Source: Earliella scabrosa (lineage: Eukaryota; Basidiomycota; Agaricomycetes; Polyporales; Polyporaceae). From it: a stretch of 64,000 nucleotides of DNA. The position numbers and the translations under genes are program-made. The stretch spans positions 5,270,001-5,334,000 of the forward strand of contig JABYQQ010000001.1 in the NCBI GenBank assembly GCA_022605405.1. Reading direction: 5' to 3'. Shown piece after piece: positions 37,090 through 48,045 of this stretch (its first letter is position 1; every line of letters starts with the position of its first letter). The notes under the pieces are model-generated. The model worked only from the letters and a program-made list of their open reading frames with translations, was not told where the DNA came from and did no database searches.

Positions 37090-37965
37090 ATGTCCACTCA
37101 CTTCAACGGCACACCCAACGCGCCTCATGGCGCTTCGCATGGACGGACCGTGACCCCGGGTAGCCAAACCACACAGTTTCCCTCGTACCCGCCCTTAGGG
37201 TTTCCCCCATCGGTCCCAGTGTCCCTTCCATATCCAGTGCAAGCTGTTGGCCAATATCCCGCCTCAGAACATGTCGTTCCTTCAGTGAGGCGCAACCACC
37301 CTGCTACCGACCAGAGCAGAGGCAGCCCATACCCCGCGCCTCCAGTTATGCGGCCCGGTGCCGCTGTTGGATACAATTCCTCCACCGTCACCACCCCTTC
37401 CTCCTCGGTCTCTTCTCTCTCCCTTCCGGATAGAACAGTCAGACTGGAAGGCAGCGGTTTCAGATTCAACAATGAACAGAGGGCCGTGCTTCGCGAGTCA
37501 TACTCGCGCAACAAGTACCCACCCTACGAAGAAGTCTCGCGTCTCATGCATGAACTCAACGTTCCGGAGAGAACCGTTTGTGACTGGTGAGCGAGCGCTG
37601 CTGCGCTCATCAGCTGAACGAGTTGGACTGACGTGATGTCGTCGCAGGTTCAAACGCAAGAGGAAGGAAGATGGAGTTGTTGAGGGCCCGGGGCATAGGG
37701 AGCCTCAACCGCCGACTCAATTCTCTACGAAACAGCGAGAATACCTCCATGCAGCGTTCGAGGAGAGTTCTTCGCTACCTCAAGGACGACGGGTGATGAT
37801 TGCTGCGGTATTGGATTTGAGCGAGACCGTCGTCGAATCTTGGTGTGTTCCATATCTCAGTGCGTCCCCGTCGTGCTTTGCTGAGCATGTGGCATGTCTT
37901 GCAGGTTCTATCGTCAGAGGCAGGCTGAGAAGCGTTCTAAGTCCCAGAAGAGTAGCCAAACATGA
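37090..37965 (+). CDS. Protein with two homeodomains
   Basis: Three exons (37090-37586, 37648-37842, 37905-37965) give 250 aa. A Pro/Ser/Gly-rich N-terminal half is followed by two divergent homeodomain-like units. Unit 1 (about residues 120-175) reads FRFNNEQRAVLRESYSRNKY and ends VCDWFKRKRKED. Unit 2 (about 190-245) reads TQFSTKQREYLHAAFEESSS and ends VESWFYRQRQAEKRS. Both recognition helices carry the WF core and basic residues. Each is split by an intron at the identical place, after TG of the Trp codon before Phe, which argues for internal duplication of one homeodomain exon. It is probably a nuclear DNA-binding regulator. It does not resemble the classical A-mating-type HD1/HD2 pair; the exact class is open. 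Confidence 0.8.
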
Positions 37966-38332
37966 GCGTACTCGGACACTATACTAGTAGTGCTAGATTG
38001 GGTCGGGCCGACTCCGATGATTGTCCAAGGTCACAGGTGACCGCTACGACTTACTCTCCCGGTCGACGTACTGTTATTGCTCGTGGATGTTGTAGGATAC
38101 GCAGTTTGACATAGAGACCCACTTCTGAAACGTCGTTGAGTGTCAGACGCGTTGCCTACTACGCGAACATTGGGAGCATGTGACCGTGTCGACTGAGGTG
38201 ACCATCGCCGACGTCATAGGGTGCCTCAATTGCTTGAACCCGTACTCCGATGTCACTCAACCTCGCCCGCCCCCTCCGCCTTGTTCTCTCTCCCTCTTCC
38301 CCCAGCCCTACATAGCACATTGCACCTTTGGC

Positions 38333-41300
38333 ATGGGGTTCTGCTTCTCGTGCTGCCGTCGCACCGTTGACGAACATGACGACCGTGAACCTCTCCTACC
38401 ACGGTATCACGACCAATCCCATATTCCGTATCGCTCTCGAGACCCTCTTCCGCCACCTCGTACGTCATTCGACAAACTCGCAGATATAGTTGCAGCTCTG
38501 CATGCTGGAAAGCTACCGTCGCAAGAACAGGTGAACCGGGCGCTCAGGCATGCCCTCACCTCGGACTTGCTCAATCCTGAGTCGTATGGTGGTCTTGGTC
38601 ATGATCATGGAGCGAGGACGAAGGAGCAGGAGGAACTCGAGGAGACCGGGAGGAACGTGCTACATGCGATTAGGGAGGCAAGTCAGGCGTTGCTAGAGTT
38701 CGGCATGGAGAAGAATGGTGAGTCGCATACCAATGCCCATGGCTGCGCGAATACCGTTCGTTGCGCGGCCCTCATCGAAGTCATCACCTCGTAGATGACG
38801 ACAGGATACAAGAGATTGTCTATCACATTCGGAACATCGACTCTACCCCGGTTCACGCTGACGTAGCCGTCGAGACGACTCAGCCTATAAATGTCGATGT
38901 AGACACAATCGGTGCGTCGCTCTGCTCATATAGGTTTCAATTCCATACGGACCGTCGTTTTAAGCGCAGCAAGTGCCATCTCAGGAAGAGGCGAACTCGG
39001 ACGCAGCCGCGCTCCTTCGCTCGGTCTATACGCTGGTCTACACGCTCGCCACATCGGCCGCCTTCCGTCTCATCCTTACTAATGTCCTCCTCATCGCGCG
39101 CGAAACCGTCGCGGACGTGGCCGGTCGCATAGAACAGGTTGCTGCAGTTGTCGAGAAGGCGGCGGAGGATGTCGAACAGACCGTGCGCCCGGGCGGAGGA
39201 ACACTGGACGACGTCAAGGGTAAGGCCGCGGAGGTCAGCGAGAAAGCAACTGAAGATCTCGCTGGACATGGTCCCGTGAGCGAAAATGTAAGCGATATAC
39301 TGGAGAAGGTCCGACAAGAGAGTCCGGACGAGTTGAGGGCAGCGATCATCCGTAGATTGCAAGAGGTATGTGACATCAATATCGGTATCTCGTGGACGCC
39401 TGTCAATGAGCGTGCTACAGGCAGTAGCTCGGGCGCACCGTCAGCCCTCTTTCCAAGCCGCATTCCGCACCATACTCGCACTCTCCCGCAAATACGCCGC
39501 CAAAGTCAGGATGGCAGCAGACGTAGCGTCCACAGCGCAAGCGCCTGACATCAGAGTGACCCCGGTCGTATGGGCAGACCCGATGTTCGCCCGTGCGCTC
39601 AAGGACCTCAAAATCCTTCTGGAGCGCATCTCCTCCGGCCGGTCTCTCGACGCCCTCTTCGATGCCTTGGGATCGCTAGTGAGCGATATTGTCACAGCGC
39701 CTGCGGACGTCCTGTCCGAAAGCCCGAACAAGGCTGCGATGCGCGACTGGTTTGCGTCGTTGGGGGAGTGGCTGGACAGCGCGCTCGCAGACGCAGACTA
39801 CGCCACGTCGAGAATCGGTCAGGTGCGCATCGAGGTGCTGTACGACGACGCACGGCGCATCGCAGACGAGGCCTTGTCGGATCCGGACTCGCAGTGGGTC
39901 AAGCACCTCCGTACACTGCTTGGCGAAGTGGAGGCCTTTGTGGCAAACCTCCGCGCGGACCGCACGACGGGGAACCTGGTTCAGAAACTGGAGGATCTGG
40001 TATCCGCTGTGGCGGCCGTCGGGACATCGACTGCCCCAAAGGTGGCCCGTGAGAAGGTGGAGAGAGCGAGGCGGGACGCGTGGAAAGGCTTGGTCTTGTG
40101 GCTGCTCCCGAGGGTGATGAGAGTGGTCAGCGCGATCCCGATGCCGCGCGTGGAGTTCGTGAGCGAGACGATTGAGGCGGCTGTCGACGCGCTGCTGCTT
40201 ACTGCGCCCCGAGCCCGAGATGGGGAGGCTCTGAGAGGGGAGACGCTGGGCGTGCAGACGTCCCTGCTGCCGGATAGGGTGCGCGTGGAAAGCTGGAACG
40301 AGCTCGTGGTTGAGGTCGACACCACTGCACAGGACTCCGAGCAAGGCGAAATCCATCCGAAGAGCCCCGGCAGCTGGATGGACTGGATTGCGGGCACGGG
40401 ACATTCGCGTGACCGACCGTTCATCGGGCACACGGCGACTTCGAATCCGACTTCTCATACGCGGACGAGGACCACCACGATGACATGGACAAGGACTCGG
40501 GCAAAGATACACGTCGAGGGCATCCGGGTATCCTCGCACGACGTTGCGTACTACGTGCACTACAAGGGCGCGCGGTGCTGCGGCGTGCGCCTGCCGTGCA
40601 CGGCGTACGAGGACGAGGGGCTAGTTAGCGTGGACGTCGGTATGCCCTCCTCTGGTGCTGGTTCTTCGTCGCCGGATCCGCGGGGGACGGGTCTCAGCCT
40701 AGACATCGAGCTCGAGTTCGAGTCCGGCAAAGGGGACCAGACAACTGGCTGGATGGCGTTCTTCGGGGAGACCGGCGCGAACTCGGACGGACACGACGAA
40801 GCTAGCTTCGCCCCGCTCTTCAAAGTCACATCGGTGCATGTCGACGTGCCTGGGCTGGACGTCGCGCTCGCGCAGAGCAAGCACTGGATCTTGAACGCGC
40901 TCGTCGTCCAGCCGCTCGCGGGTCCGGTCGCGCGTGCGGCGGTCGGGTGGGTGCTCGGTGGGCAGGTGAGGGCTGCATTGGAGGCCTTTGCGGAGATGGG
41001 TGGACGGGTCAGGGCGGGCGCGAGGAAGCAGGCTGTCGAGCGACGGAGACGCGATGGCACTGGTGGGGTCGTGGAGGATAGGGAAGACGACTCGGAGGTC
41101 GAGGAAGTCGGCGCGGAAGACTGGTGGGACGCGCTTGCGGCGGAGGTCGGGATGTCCCGAGACGCACAGGAGGATGATCCTGATAATGAAGGGGATGAAG
41201 ACGACGAGAACGAGCCGCTGGTCGAGACACACACGCGCGCGACCATGCAGGGGATCGTTCGGACCACTGTCACGCAGGCGTCTCCATCCGCCGAGCCGGG

Positions 41301-41607
41301 GGAGAGCGTGCTCGCTGTTGGAATTGGGGCGCAGGTCCTTCCGGGCAAGGGAGGGCCTTATGGTGCGTCGGCTCCGGAAGTGCTGGAGGATATCCAGGGC
41401 GTGCAGGTGAGGGGAAGGGAGGAGGCGAGAGACGCACTCCAGGACGTCGAGGCTGCCGGCAAGCGCCTGGAGGAGGCAGTGAGGGAAGGCGTTGGACGGG
41501 CTGTGCGGGAAAGAGAAGAAGTGGAAGAAGCTGGTACTAGAGGCCAGGTGAGGACACGGATTGAGCGCGAGCAGATGGGTTGGAGGAGCAGTGCTTTTGG
41601 TTTCTGA
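38333..41607 (+). CDS. Ham1-like protein with predicted N-terminal lipid anchor
   Basis: Four exons (38333-38717, 38795-38911, 38965-39365, 39421-41607) give a protein of 1,029 aa. The N-terminus MGFCFSCC has Gly2 and Ser6 for N-myristoylation and Cys4, Cys7 and Cys8 for palmitoylation. A helical region follows (DKLADIVAALHAGKLPSQEQ, LLRSVYTLVYTLATSAAFRL), with amphipathic repeats rich in Ala/Lys/Glu (VAGRIEQVAAVVEKAAEDVE). A long alpha/beta region ends RIEREQMGWRSSAFGF. The layout matches the fungal HAM1_N/HAM1_C (DUF5923-type) family, whose function is unclear; membrane or lipid association is plausible. Around 40,425-40,505 the open frame encodes an odd Thr/Arg stretch, while frame +2 encodes an acidic Asp-rich linker typical of the family. 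This suggests two compensating indels. Confidence 0.8.
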
Positions 41608-41686
41608 CAGTTTGTGGGTTTCTCCCGCATGCTGGCTTCAAGTCATCGTGATTATTGACGACGCCAACAACGCCGTTACGCCGCTC

Positions 41687-42524
41687 TATGACGTTCATTC
41701 TGCACATTTAATTAAAAACGTAAACTCTTCCTCTCGGGCGCACATACATTTTCACTCCCGTACGAAATGTTGTTAGAACACCGTAAACATTTCGTGAAGT
41801 GCTCCGTAAACATTTTTACGGGCGCTTATTGTGGACTTCGCGGAGGACGCACGGGCGCCAAAGAAAAGGGGACCTGCAAGGTTCGAACTCACGACCTCGC
41901 TTAGCACCGGCTGCCCAAAGGCACGCTTATCCGCTAGACCACAAAAGCATTACGAAAGGTGGTGCTAACAGTGCTAATAGTAATAAATATCCCTGTGGCT
42001 TGGTCTACCGGCATTCTCAATGGCACTCTGTACCGTGACAGACTACAGGCTCAATAGTCAATAACTATCTCCCGGTCCCCAGAAGCTCATGTTGCTTCCA
42101 GCTGCTTTCCTTATGATGCATTCATAGACGTGAGTAGTACAGTTGCTTATGTAATACTGGTCATTCTGTCATGTCACAACTTGGCAATATTGAACTATGT
42201 TGCTCATGCTGCCCTGGCTACCCTAGTATGCTACTACCCGAGATCCTCCACGTTAATGCTCTATCGTGGAGGTTATGCTCAGCCAAAATCAGCACTCCCT
42301 CTGTCAGAAAACTCATCCTTCGAGGCCTCGGCAATCCCCGAAGACTATCAATTAGCGCCCGTGCGAGCTACCCGGAGTAGGCGCTCAAGGAAGTGTTTAC
42401 GGCGCGCGTTGCAAAATGTTTGCGGCGTGCTTCGAATATGCTGTAGCATACGGAGTTACAAGAATATGTTTTGTAAAGCATATATGTTTCCGCTTTTATT
42501 TAAATGTGCAGAATGAACATCATA
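41687..42524. mobile_element. 838-bp non-autonomous TIR element with 6-bp target duplication
   Basis: The ends are 34-bp inverted repeats (41,687-41,720 and 42,491-42,524, 31/34 identical) starting TATGAYGTTCATTCTGCAC. The flanks carry a perfect direct duplication CCGCTC at 41,681-41,686 and 42,525-42,530. No coding frame spans it. Subterminal CCGTAAACA motifs occur at 41,781 and 41,804, and in reverse orientation at 42,394. The termini match those of the 15.5-kb element at 45,537-61,082 over the first 10 bp and the following TGCACATTTAA core, so it is a deletion derivative or MITE-like relative, mobilisable in trans. It contains a tRNA-like segment. Confidence 0.88.
41866..41948 (-). other. 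tRNA-like sequence (degenerate)
   Basis: On the minus strand there is an A-box match TGGTCTAGCGG (41,941-41,931), a B-box/T-arm with GAGTTCGAACCTTG, a 5-bp T-stem, and a T-run resembling a Pol III terminator just after GGTCCCC. The acceptor ends do not pair and the D and anticodon stems are imperfect, so I do not call a functional tRNA or an anticodon. It may be a tRNA pseudogene carried by the 838-bp element. Confidence 0.5.
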
Positions 42525-42530
42525 CCGCTC

Positions 42531-43563
42531 CAGTGATTCAACGATGATGACTTCAGATTTGTTCAGTGAGCATGGGTTCGTCTGATTGAGACGCAATCTA
42601 CCATAGAGAAGCTAATTCAATTGTACTTACTAGTAACCTGGCGTTTATTGGATTGTGGCAGTGCGCGCGCCACTATCATTTGCGCCCAGTCACTAGTATA
42701 CGGCATTCTGTCACCTCGTTGTCTTCTACCTGGTGGTCTCGAAACGCCGGACACAACCACACTTGACTGTCCGATCTAACATCGCCGACCGAGCAACAAA
42801 CTCGGGCGGAAGTGCCAGCAACATCTTCACACTGTGCGTGAGTCCCCGTTCACATGATGATGATCACTCCGAATAGGTAACTCGCAACGTCTTCGAGTAC
42901 TATTCGTGTCAACCGCTCTATGCCGTTGCTCTCTACCCTAGAACGAGGCTACTAGGACCTTTTAGTCGTACCCTGAGACTCTCACGCCGCAGGCGACTCA
43001 GAGTCCTCCACCGAACAGTTCGCGCCACCTCTGATCGGAGCGCCGATGTGGACGCAGGTTGTGCAAATAGGGCGAGAACATCCATTGCTGCAGACTTTGG
43101 GAGCTCCCAGGCACAGCACGCATCGGTCGCCGTTCCAACTCTTGGGTTGACAGCTCACATACTATGGAGTCGAGCTCTCCATAGAGAGGACCGTGCTATT
43201 TGAATGGTAGGTTTTCGATTGCTTGGCTATCCCATGTGTGCCATATGCCACTCACAGATCTCACCGTAAATATAGCACTCGCTAGCCTGACATTCATGTG
43301 AACGGCGGTTGCCATTGCGAATAGAACGTCGGGCCGCGCGCTCGCCAGACATCACCGACCACACAGGGCGCCATCACCGGTCACCCCTGAACTTTGTCGT
43401 CAACTTGTGTCAGCCCAGCGAGTATATGTCGACCCGTTAAGACTCGACCCGAACATTCCAACACTGCTCTTCTCGTGCTTGTGTTCGTACGTGCATCTCT
43501 CCCGCCCAGTACTCACTTGGCTCTGATCGTACCTCTTACTCCGCTACAGCCCCTTACCGAGAC
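42531..43563. other. Intergenic; upstream region of the interrupted Goodbye gene
   Basis: No coding region is supported. The last 150 bp before 43,564 are C/T-rich, consistent with a promoter and 5' UTR. Confidence 0.4.
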
Positions 43564-45536
43564 ATGGACTCTACACAGGCTGAGACGTATCAGCAGAAGC
43601 GCGAGAAAGCAGAGGCAGCGGTGGAAGCCAATAAAGCCTTACTGCCGGAAATGGTGGACAAATCCAACAAGTGTGCGGCGTCTCACACTGGCACTACAAT
43701 CCACATTCTTCAACTCACAAACATGTAGCCCAGGGTCTGGTCAAGATCACCAGCAATCCTTATATCGACCTCCTGAAGATGGATAACCCTGACAAGACCT
43801 TCTCGGAGGTGAAGGAGCATATCAAGAACTTTGCAAGCCACAGTCAAGCGTTGCTGTCCATTCTGGACGGAGTGGCGAAGGCGCATCCCGTGATTGATGG
43901 TCCGTGTTCGATTCTCGCTCTTGGTTTGAACCATAGGTTGACCCTGAGCGCGATAGCGGTGTACCAGGTCTTCAAGGCTCTGATAAAACTAGAGCTCCAA
44001 CGGAGAGAAAACAACGAGAAAGTCATTGCCTTGCACGTCACTATGTGCGATATGATGGGCGTTCTAACTGCGTGCGTGCTCTGCTGTCCGGATAGCATTC
44101 CGAAACGAAATTGAGAGGCATTCGTAGCCTAGATGACATCCCTCCTGATCACATGGTAGAGGGGCTTTCGATAGTCGTGCGCTTGGAGAAGCGCATGGGC
44201 AGCATCGCCGATTCCATCCAATACTGTGGTCAACTCTGCGACACATATCACAAGAGCCATTCCGTGTGTGAGTCCTGTTATAGATTCCTCTTTGTCGTGT
44301 ATGCTAATTCGTCGCCAGCGAAATTCTTCAAGAGTCTTCAATGGAAAGAGAAGTTCGTCCTGATCGCACAGACCTTTGCCGTCCACAAAGACGCGCTGGC
44401 ACTGGACCTACAGCTTCACCTCAACGTCGTCGCAGTACAGATGGCGGACTCTGTCAACATCATTCGACGGGATGTGGCTCAAATGAAGACGACGCTCGAG
44501 AAGCTCATGGACGCCGTCTTCTCCCGTTTACGAACTGTCGACGAACGCAAGTTTGACGTTATCGTGGGCGATAGGGGTGTAAATGAGTTACAGACGAACG
44601 ACGAGCTGCTGAGGGAGGTACTGTCGACATTGCGCACCACTGATCCCCAACGGAAGACTGGACGGGTCCAAGGTGACGATGCAGATGTCTTCTCACGCAT
44701 CAAGAAAGAACTCGACGAAGACATGGAGAAGATCATCAAGAATAATAGGGCGTTTTTCCGGGAGCTCGAAGTAGTTCGCAAATCCATGGGGGACATCAAC
44801 GTATCAATTGCGCGCAGTGCCGAGACCATCGTGAAAAATGTGAACCAAGGTCCTTACTGTGGTCGGATCCACAATCCGGTGAGTTCCTATTGGAGCGAGT
44901 GTAGCTGTGGATCAGTCTGACCTGTCGCATGTACTAGATATTGAGCAAGATCTGGGAAGAGATGGTGAGATGGTCTCTCTCTATCAGTCGTGAGTATCGA
45001 AGGCTGTGGTGCTCATCTGAAGTAGGGTTGGAAGGGTAGTGTCAAAGCGAAGCATCTTGTGATTGCCCTTCGTGATTACCTTGTTGGGCCCGATAGCTTG
45101 CAATCCGCCTTCATTGCCAAATCTCCTGCTAGTCCTACTCATGACAAGGAAACTTCATCTGCAATTGGCGACTTACCTACAGAATCTGGCTCCATGTCGC
45201 AGCTCGACACCGCCATTCACGATGACCGGTGGACAATATCCTACCTCACGGTCGTACGCCTACAACCGCTTGTGGAAGCTTTCGACGATGACAGCTCCAC
45301 CTTCGTAACAATTGCTGAAGCGAACGTGTTCACGGATGCTTGTCCACGTGAGTGGAGGTATGTTCTTGATAGATTCCTACCCGAAACATTCGACATTTAA
45401 CCGCGGCATTGACGGTCTAGCTTCGCTCGTTGGGTTGCCTTCTGGGCATATGGCAAGTACACTATCTCATATATGAATCCGCCCGACTTCTCATGGCCTG
45501 CTGTTCAGGGTTCGAAATGACTGCCCATTGGTACTT
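43564..45536 (+). pseudogene. 5' part of Goodbye/ZZ-finger gene split by a transposon
   Basis: Eight exons are read (43564-43672, 43729-44071, 44116-44267, 44319-44878, 44938-44964, 45026-45357, 45421-45452, 45509-45536); the last is cut by the insertion. The N-terminal region is a Goodbye domain (LLSILDGVAKAHPVIDG, KALIKLELQRRENNEK, CDMMGVLT). A long coiled region follows (NIIRRDVAQMKTTLEKLMDA, IKKELDEDMEKIIKNN), then GWKGSVKAKHLVIALRDYL and STFVTIAEANVFT, with an EF-hand-like calcium-loop appearance, and FARWVAFWAYGFEMTAHWY at the break. The seventh intron uses a GC-AG donor (GCAAGT at 45,453). Such proteins form large families in Agaricomycetes; their function is unknown, possibly recognition or signalling. 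The matching 3' part begins at 61,083. Confidence 0.85.
45531..45536. repeat. Left target-site duplication GTACTT
   Basis: GTACTT directly abuts the left terminal inverted repeat and is repeated exactly at 61,083-61,088 after the right terminal repeat. It lies in coding sequence and spans the HWYF codons of the host gene. Confidence 0.92.
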
Positions 45537-45578
45537 TATGATGTTCGTTTTGCACATTTAATTAAAAACGAGGACAAT
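45537..45578. repeat. Left 42-bp terminal inverted repeat
   Basis: It starts TATGATGTTCGTTTTGCACA and ends ACGAGGACAAT. It pairs with 61,041-61,082 with differences only at positions 6 and 27. Confidence 0.92.
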
Positions 45579-45947
45579 TATCGGCTTCGCGGAGAATGTA
45601 TGCCCAGACTACTGGTGTGAACATTGTTAGGCTAGTATGAGTAACAGTCGCGAGACTTATCAGCGACCTATCATCAGACCGTCATTTTTAGCAGGCTTAC
45701 CGGAGGGCAAACATTTACGCGTGGATAGTTACCCGGACGGACTTATTGTTGAGCTAAGAGGCTGAACCGTCGTGCGCAAACCATTCCTCTGGCTTGGGCT
45801 AGACTACAGTTGTGACGGAACATTATGTGTTCAACCACCAACAAAGCAGACATTCAATTAAACGCTGGATTAACGCTGGTTTACAGCGGGCCAAGCTGCC
45901 CTACTAATTCCAACCTCGCTACCACGTAACAAATACACGGGGGCTCC

Positions 45948-48045
45948 CTAGCCTACCATCGCCGTCTTGAGGCGATCCAAAACACTCTCCCATTGACTAA
46001 ACAGACCCACACCCCACTTCCATCGCTCGGCGCCGGTGCGAGGCAGCTGGCCTCCAGCCTCCGACAGCTGCCGGAACGATTGAAACCCACACTCCGCCCA
46101 ACGGAACAGCCCGCCAGCCGTGTACTGCGTGAGGGAATAGCGGCGTTCGTGCGGGGCAATCGCAAGGTTGGAGTGGTGAATGATGGCTGAAGGGATCAGG
46201 ATGGTGGATCCGGGGGGAGATTCGATGATCTTCTTGAGCTCCCAAAGGATGAGATGCCCCCCAAGGCGCGGGTTGAACTTGCCAATGGCCGTGATGGCGC
46301 ACCAGCCGAACGGAATGTTGAGGTAGTCGACGTGCTTCGCTGTGACTGTCCGCGGGCCGACGTTGGCAGTGGCGCAGGCAAACACGTTGTTCCTGTAGTT
46401 GCGTTCGAGGGTGGGGTCCCTCTGACAGACACCGTCCAAAACCCAGTCGTAAAGCTGGTAGATGTCGGGGGCAAACATTTGAAGAGCGGCTGCAAATCGC
46501 GGAAGGTCAGCACAGCCTGCCAGGAGGGGGAGTAGGTAGCGCACCATTCGCGAAGTTGGCCACCCGCAACATTGCAGGGTGGCGGCGCAGCACATCCACT
46601 ACGGCATAATTCCGGTGGCTTCCCTGTGCTAGTCGGCCAACTCGCTGCTAGCAGTCAGCCCACAATTCGGCCGTGGCGCTCACAGGACGGCTCACGCACC
46701 TGCTGTCCCCCGCCGAAGGACAGCCCATAGGAGATCCAGTGATAGTCGTCGCCCACACGGCGGTTGGTGCCGGGTTTGAAGGTGTAGGCCTCCCGGCATT
46801 CGTCGAAGAGCTGGGAAAGGGTGTCGTTCACGTCCTGCTGCCAGCGAGGATCTTTTGGCTGGCCGCCCAGGGCGGAGACCACGCGGAACCAAGGGTCGAG
46901 GAAGGGGGTCGGGGTTCTGAAATTCCCGAAAGATTTGGGACTGGGCGCAAGGAAAAGGGAGGGGGCCGCCCACCTTCCATCCCACTCCACATACTGAAAG
47001 CCGCGCTGTTCGAAATATTGGCGAAGGCGCTGCACCCGTTCGTCCTCCGTGGCGTCGTCCTTTAGACCAATGAAGGCCGTGCTCGCAACGTGAACGCTGT
47101 GAAAGTCGTCGAAGTCGAAGTCAGTGGTGACGGGCGTTGGGCCGTCGGCGTTCCCAGGCAAGGGGAGCGAAGGCTCGTCGACAGGAGGAGTAGAGAGGAC
47201 GCGCTCCTCCTGGACATGTCGGCGGGCGCTCTCTTTGATGGGGCGGTTCATGCCGCCAACATTGTGGGTGTCCCGAACCTTCCGACGCCGATCGTAATGG
47301 CGCTGGTTGCGGAGGGCCTTTCCGGTCGCTGGGGCACGGGGCTGGCTGCTGTGTTCAAGCTGCGGCGAAGGAAGCAGCGCCACCATCGAGGCTGGGAGGT
47401 CGAGAGTGTGGACGTCGGGGCAGCCGGCCACATCTTCGCGCCATCTCCCTGGCACGACGAAGGGATCTTCGTCGTCTTGCACATCTGGAAAGGGGGCGCC
47501 GTTGGGAGGGGTGACATGGGGCGGACACGGGGTTGGACTCTCGAAGGAGAGCTCGGAGGAGAGCTCGAAGGGGCGACATTCCGGCAGGTTGCGTGGGGGT
47601 GGTCCTGGGACTTGGCCTGGCTGCGCTGTTAGTGAGAGGGCTCATGGGCTGCTGAGGGGGCGTACCTGGGTCGTTGAGGCGGTCCTCCGTTGCGCAGGCG
47701 GCGGCAATGCGGGCCTCGGTGCTGAAGTCCGGCGGCGCGTGGAGAGGCACGCCGATGTCGGAGTACCACGGCGAAAACGCCGAGCCTGAGCGGGTCTAAC
47801 AAGGGAGTAAGGGGGACATTCAGGTTTGGCAAGTGACTAAACCCACCTTCCGAAAAGCCGCAAAGTCTTCGAAGGGGTTGGGTCCTGAAAAGAAGGAGTG
47901 TGTCAGCGCGTCGTTCACGCCGAAGGCGGCAGCCCACGACTATCCACCATCGCACCACGCGTTCTGGGCCCCAAGGTCGAAGCACACGAGCCCGCTGGCA
48001 CGACGGTTTCAAGTTTGAGCGAGGGGAGAACGTACCTGCTGACAT
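45948..48045 (-). CDS. TET/JBP-type Fe(II)/2-oxoglutarate dioxygenase
   Basis: Six exons (48045-48036, 47884-47847, 47795-47666, 47625-46700, 46623-46545, 46489-45948) join in phase to 574 aa from MSAGPNPFEDFAAF. The first exon is only 10 nt. The N-terminal half is Pro-rich with a basic patch (RHYDRRRKVRD). A conserved module follows (DDATEDERVQRLRQYFEQRG, QYVEWDGRW, DVNDTLSQLFDECRE). The C-terminal double-stranded beta-helix has the iron ligands HVD (about residues 447-449) in TAKHVDYLNIPFGW, GGHLILW, then SAIIHHSN with the distal His near residue 500, and ERRYSLTQY with the 2-oxoglutarate-binding Arg. Fungal TET/JBP proteins oxidise 5-methylcytosine and are known to be expanded alongside transposons in Agaricomycetes. 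Inside this element it may counter DNA-methylation silencing; that role is inferred. Confidence 0.85.

Noticed and set aside
41866..41948. Functional tRNA gene
   Set aside because: The acceptor stem ends do not pair and the anticodon arm cannot be drawn, although both internal promoter boxes are good.
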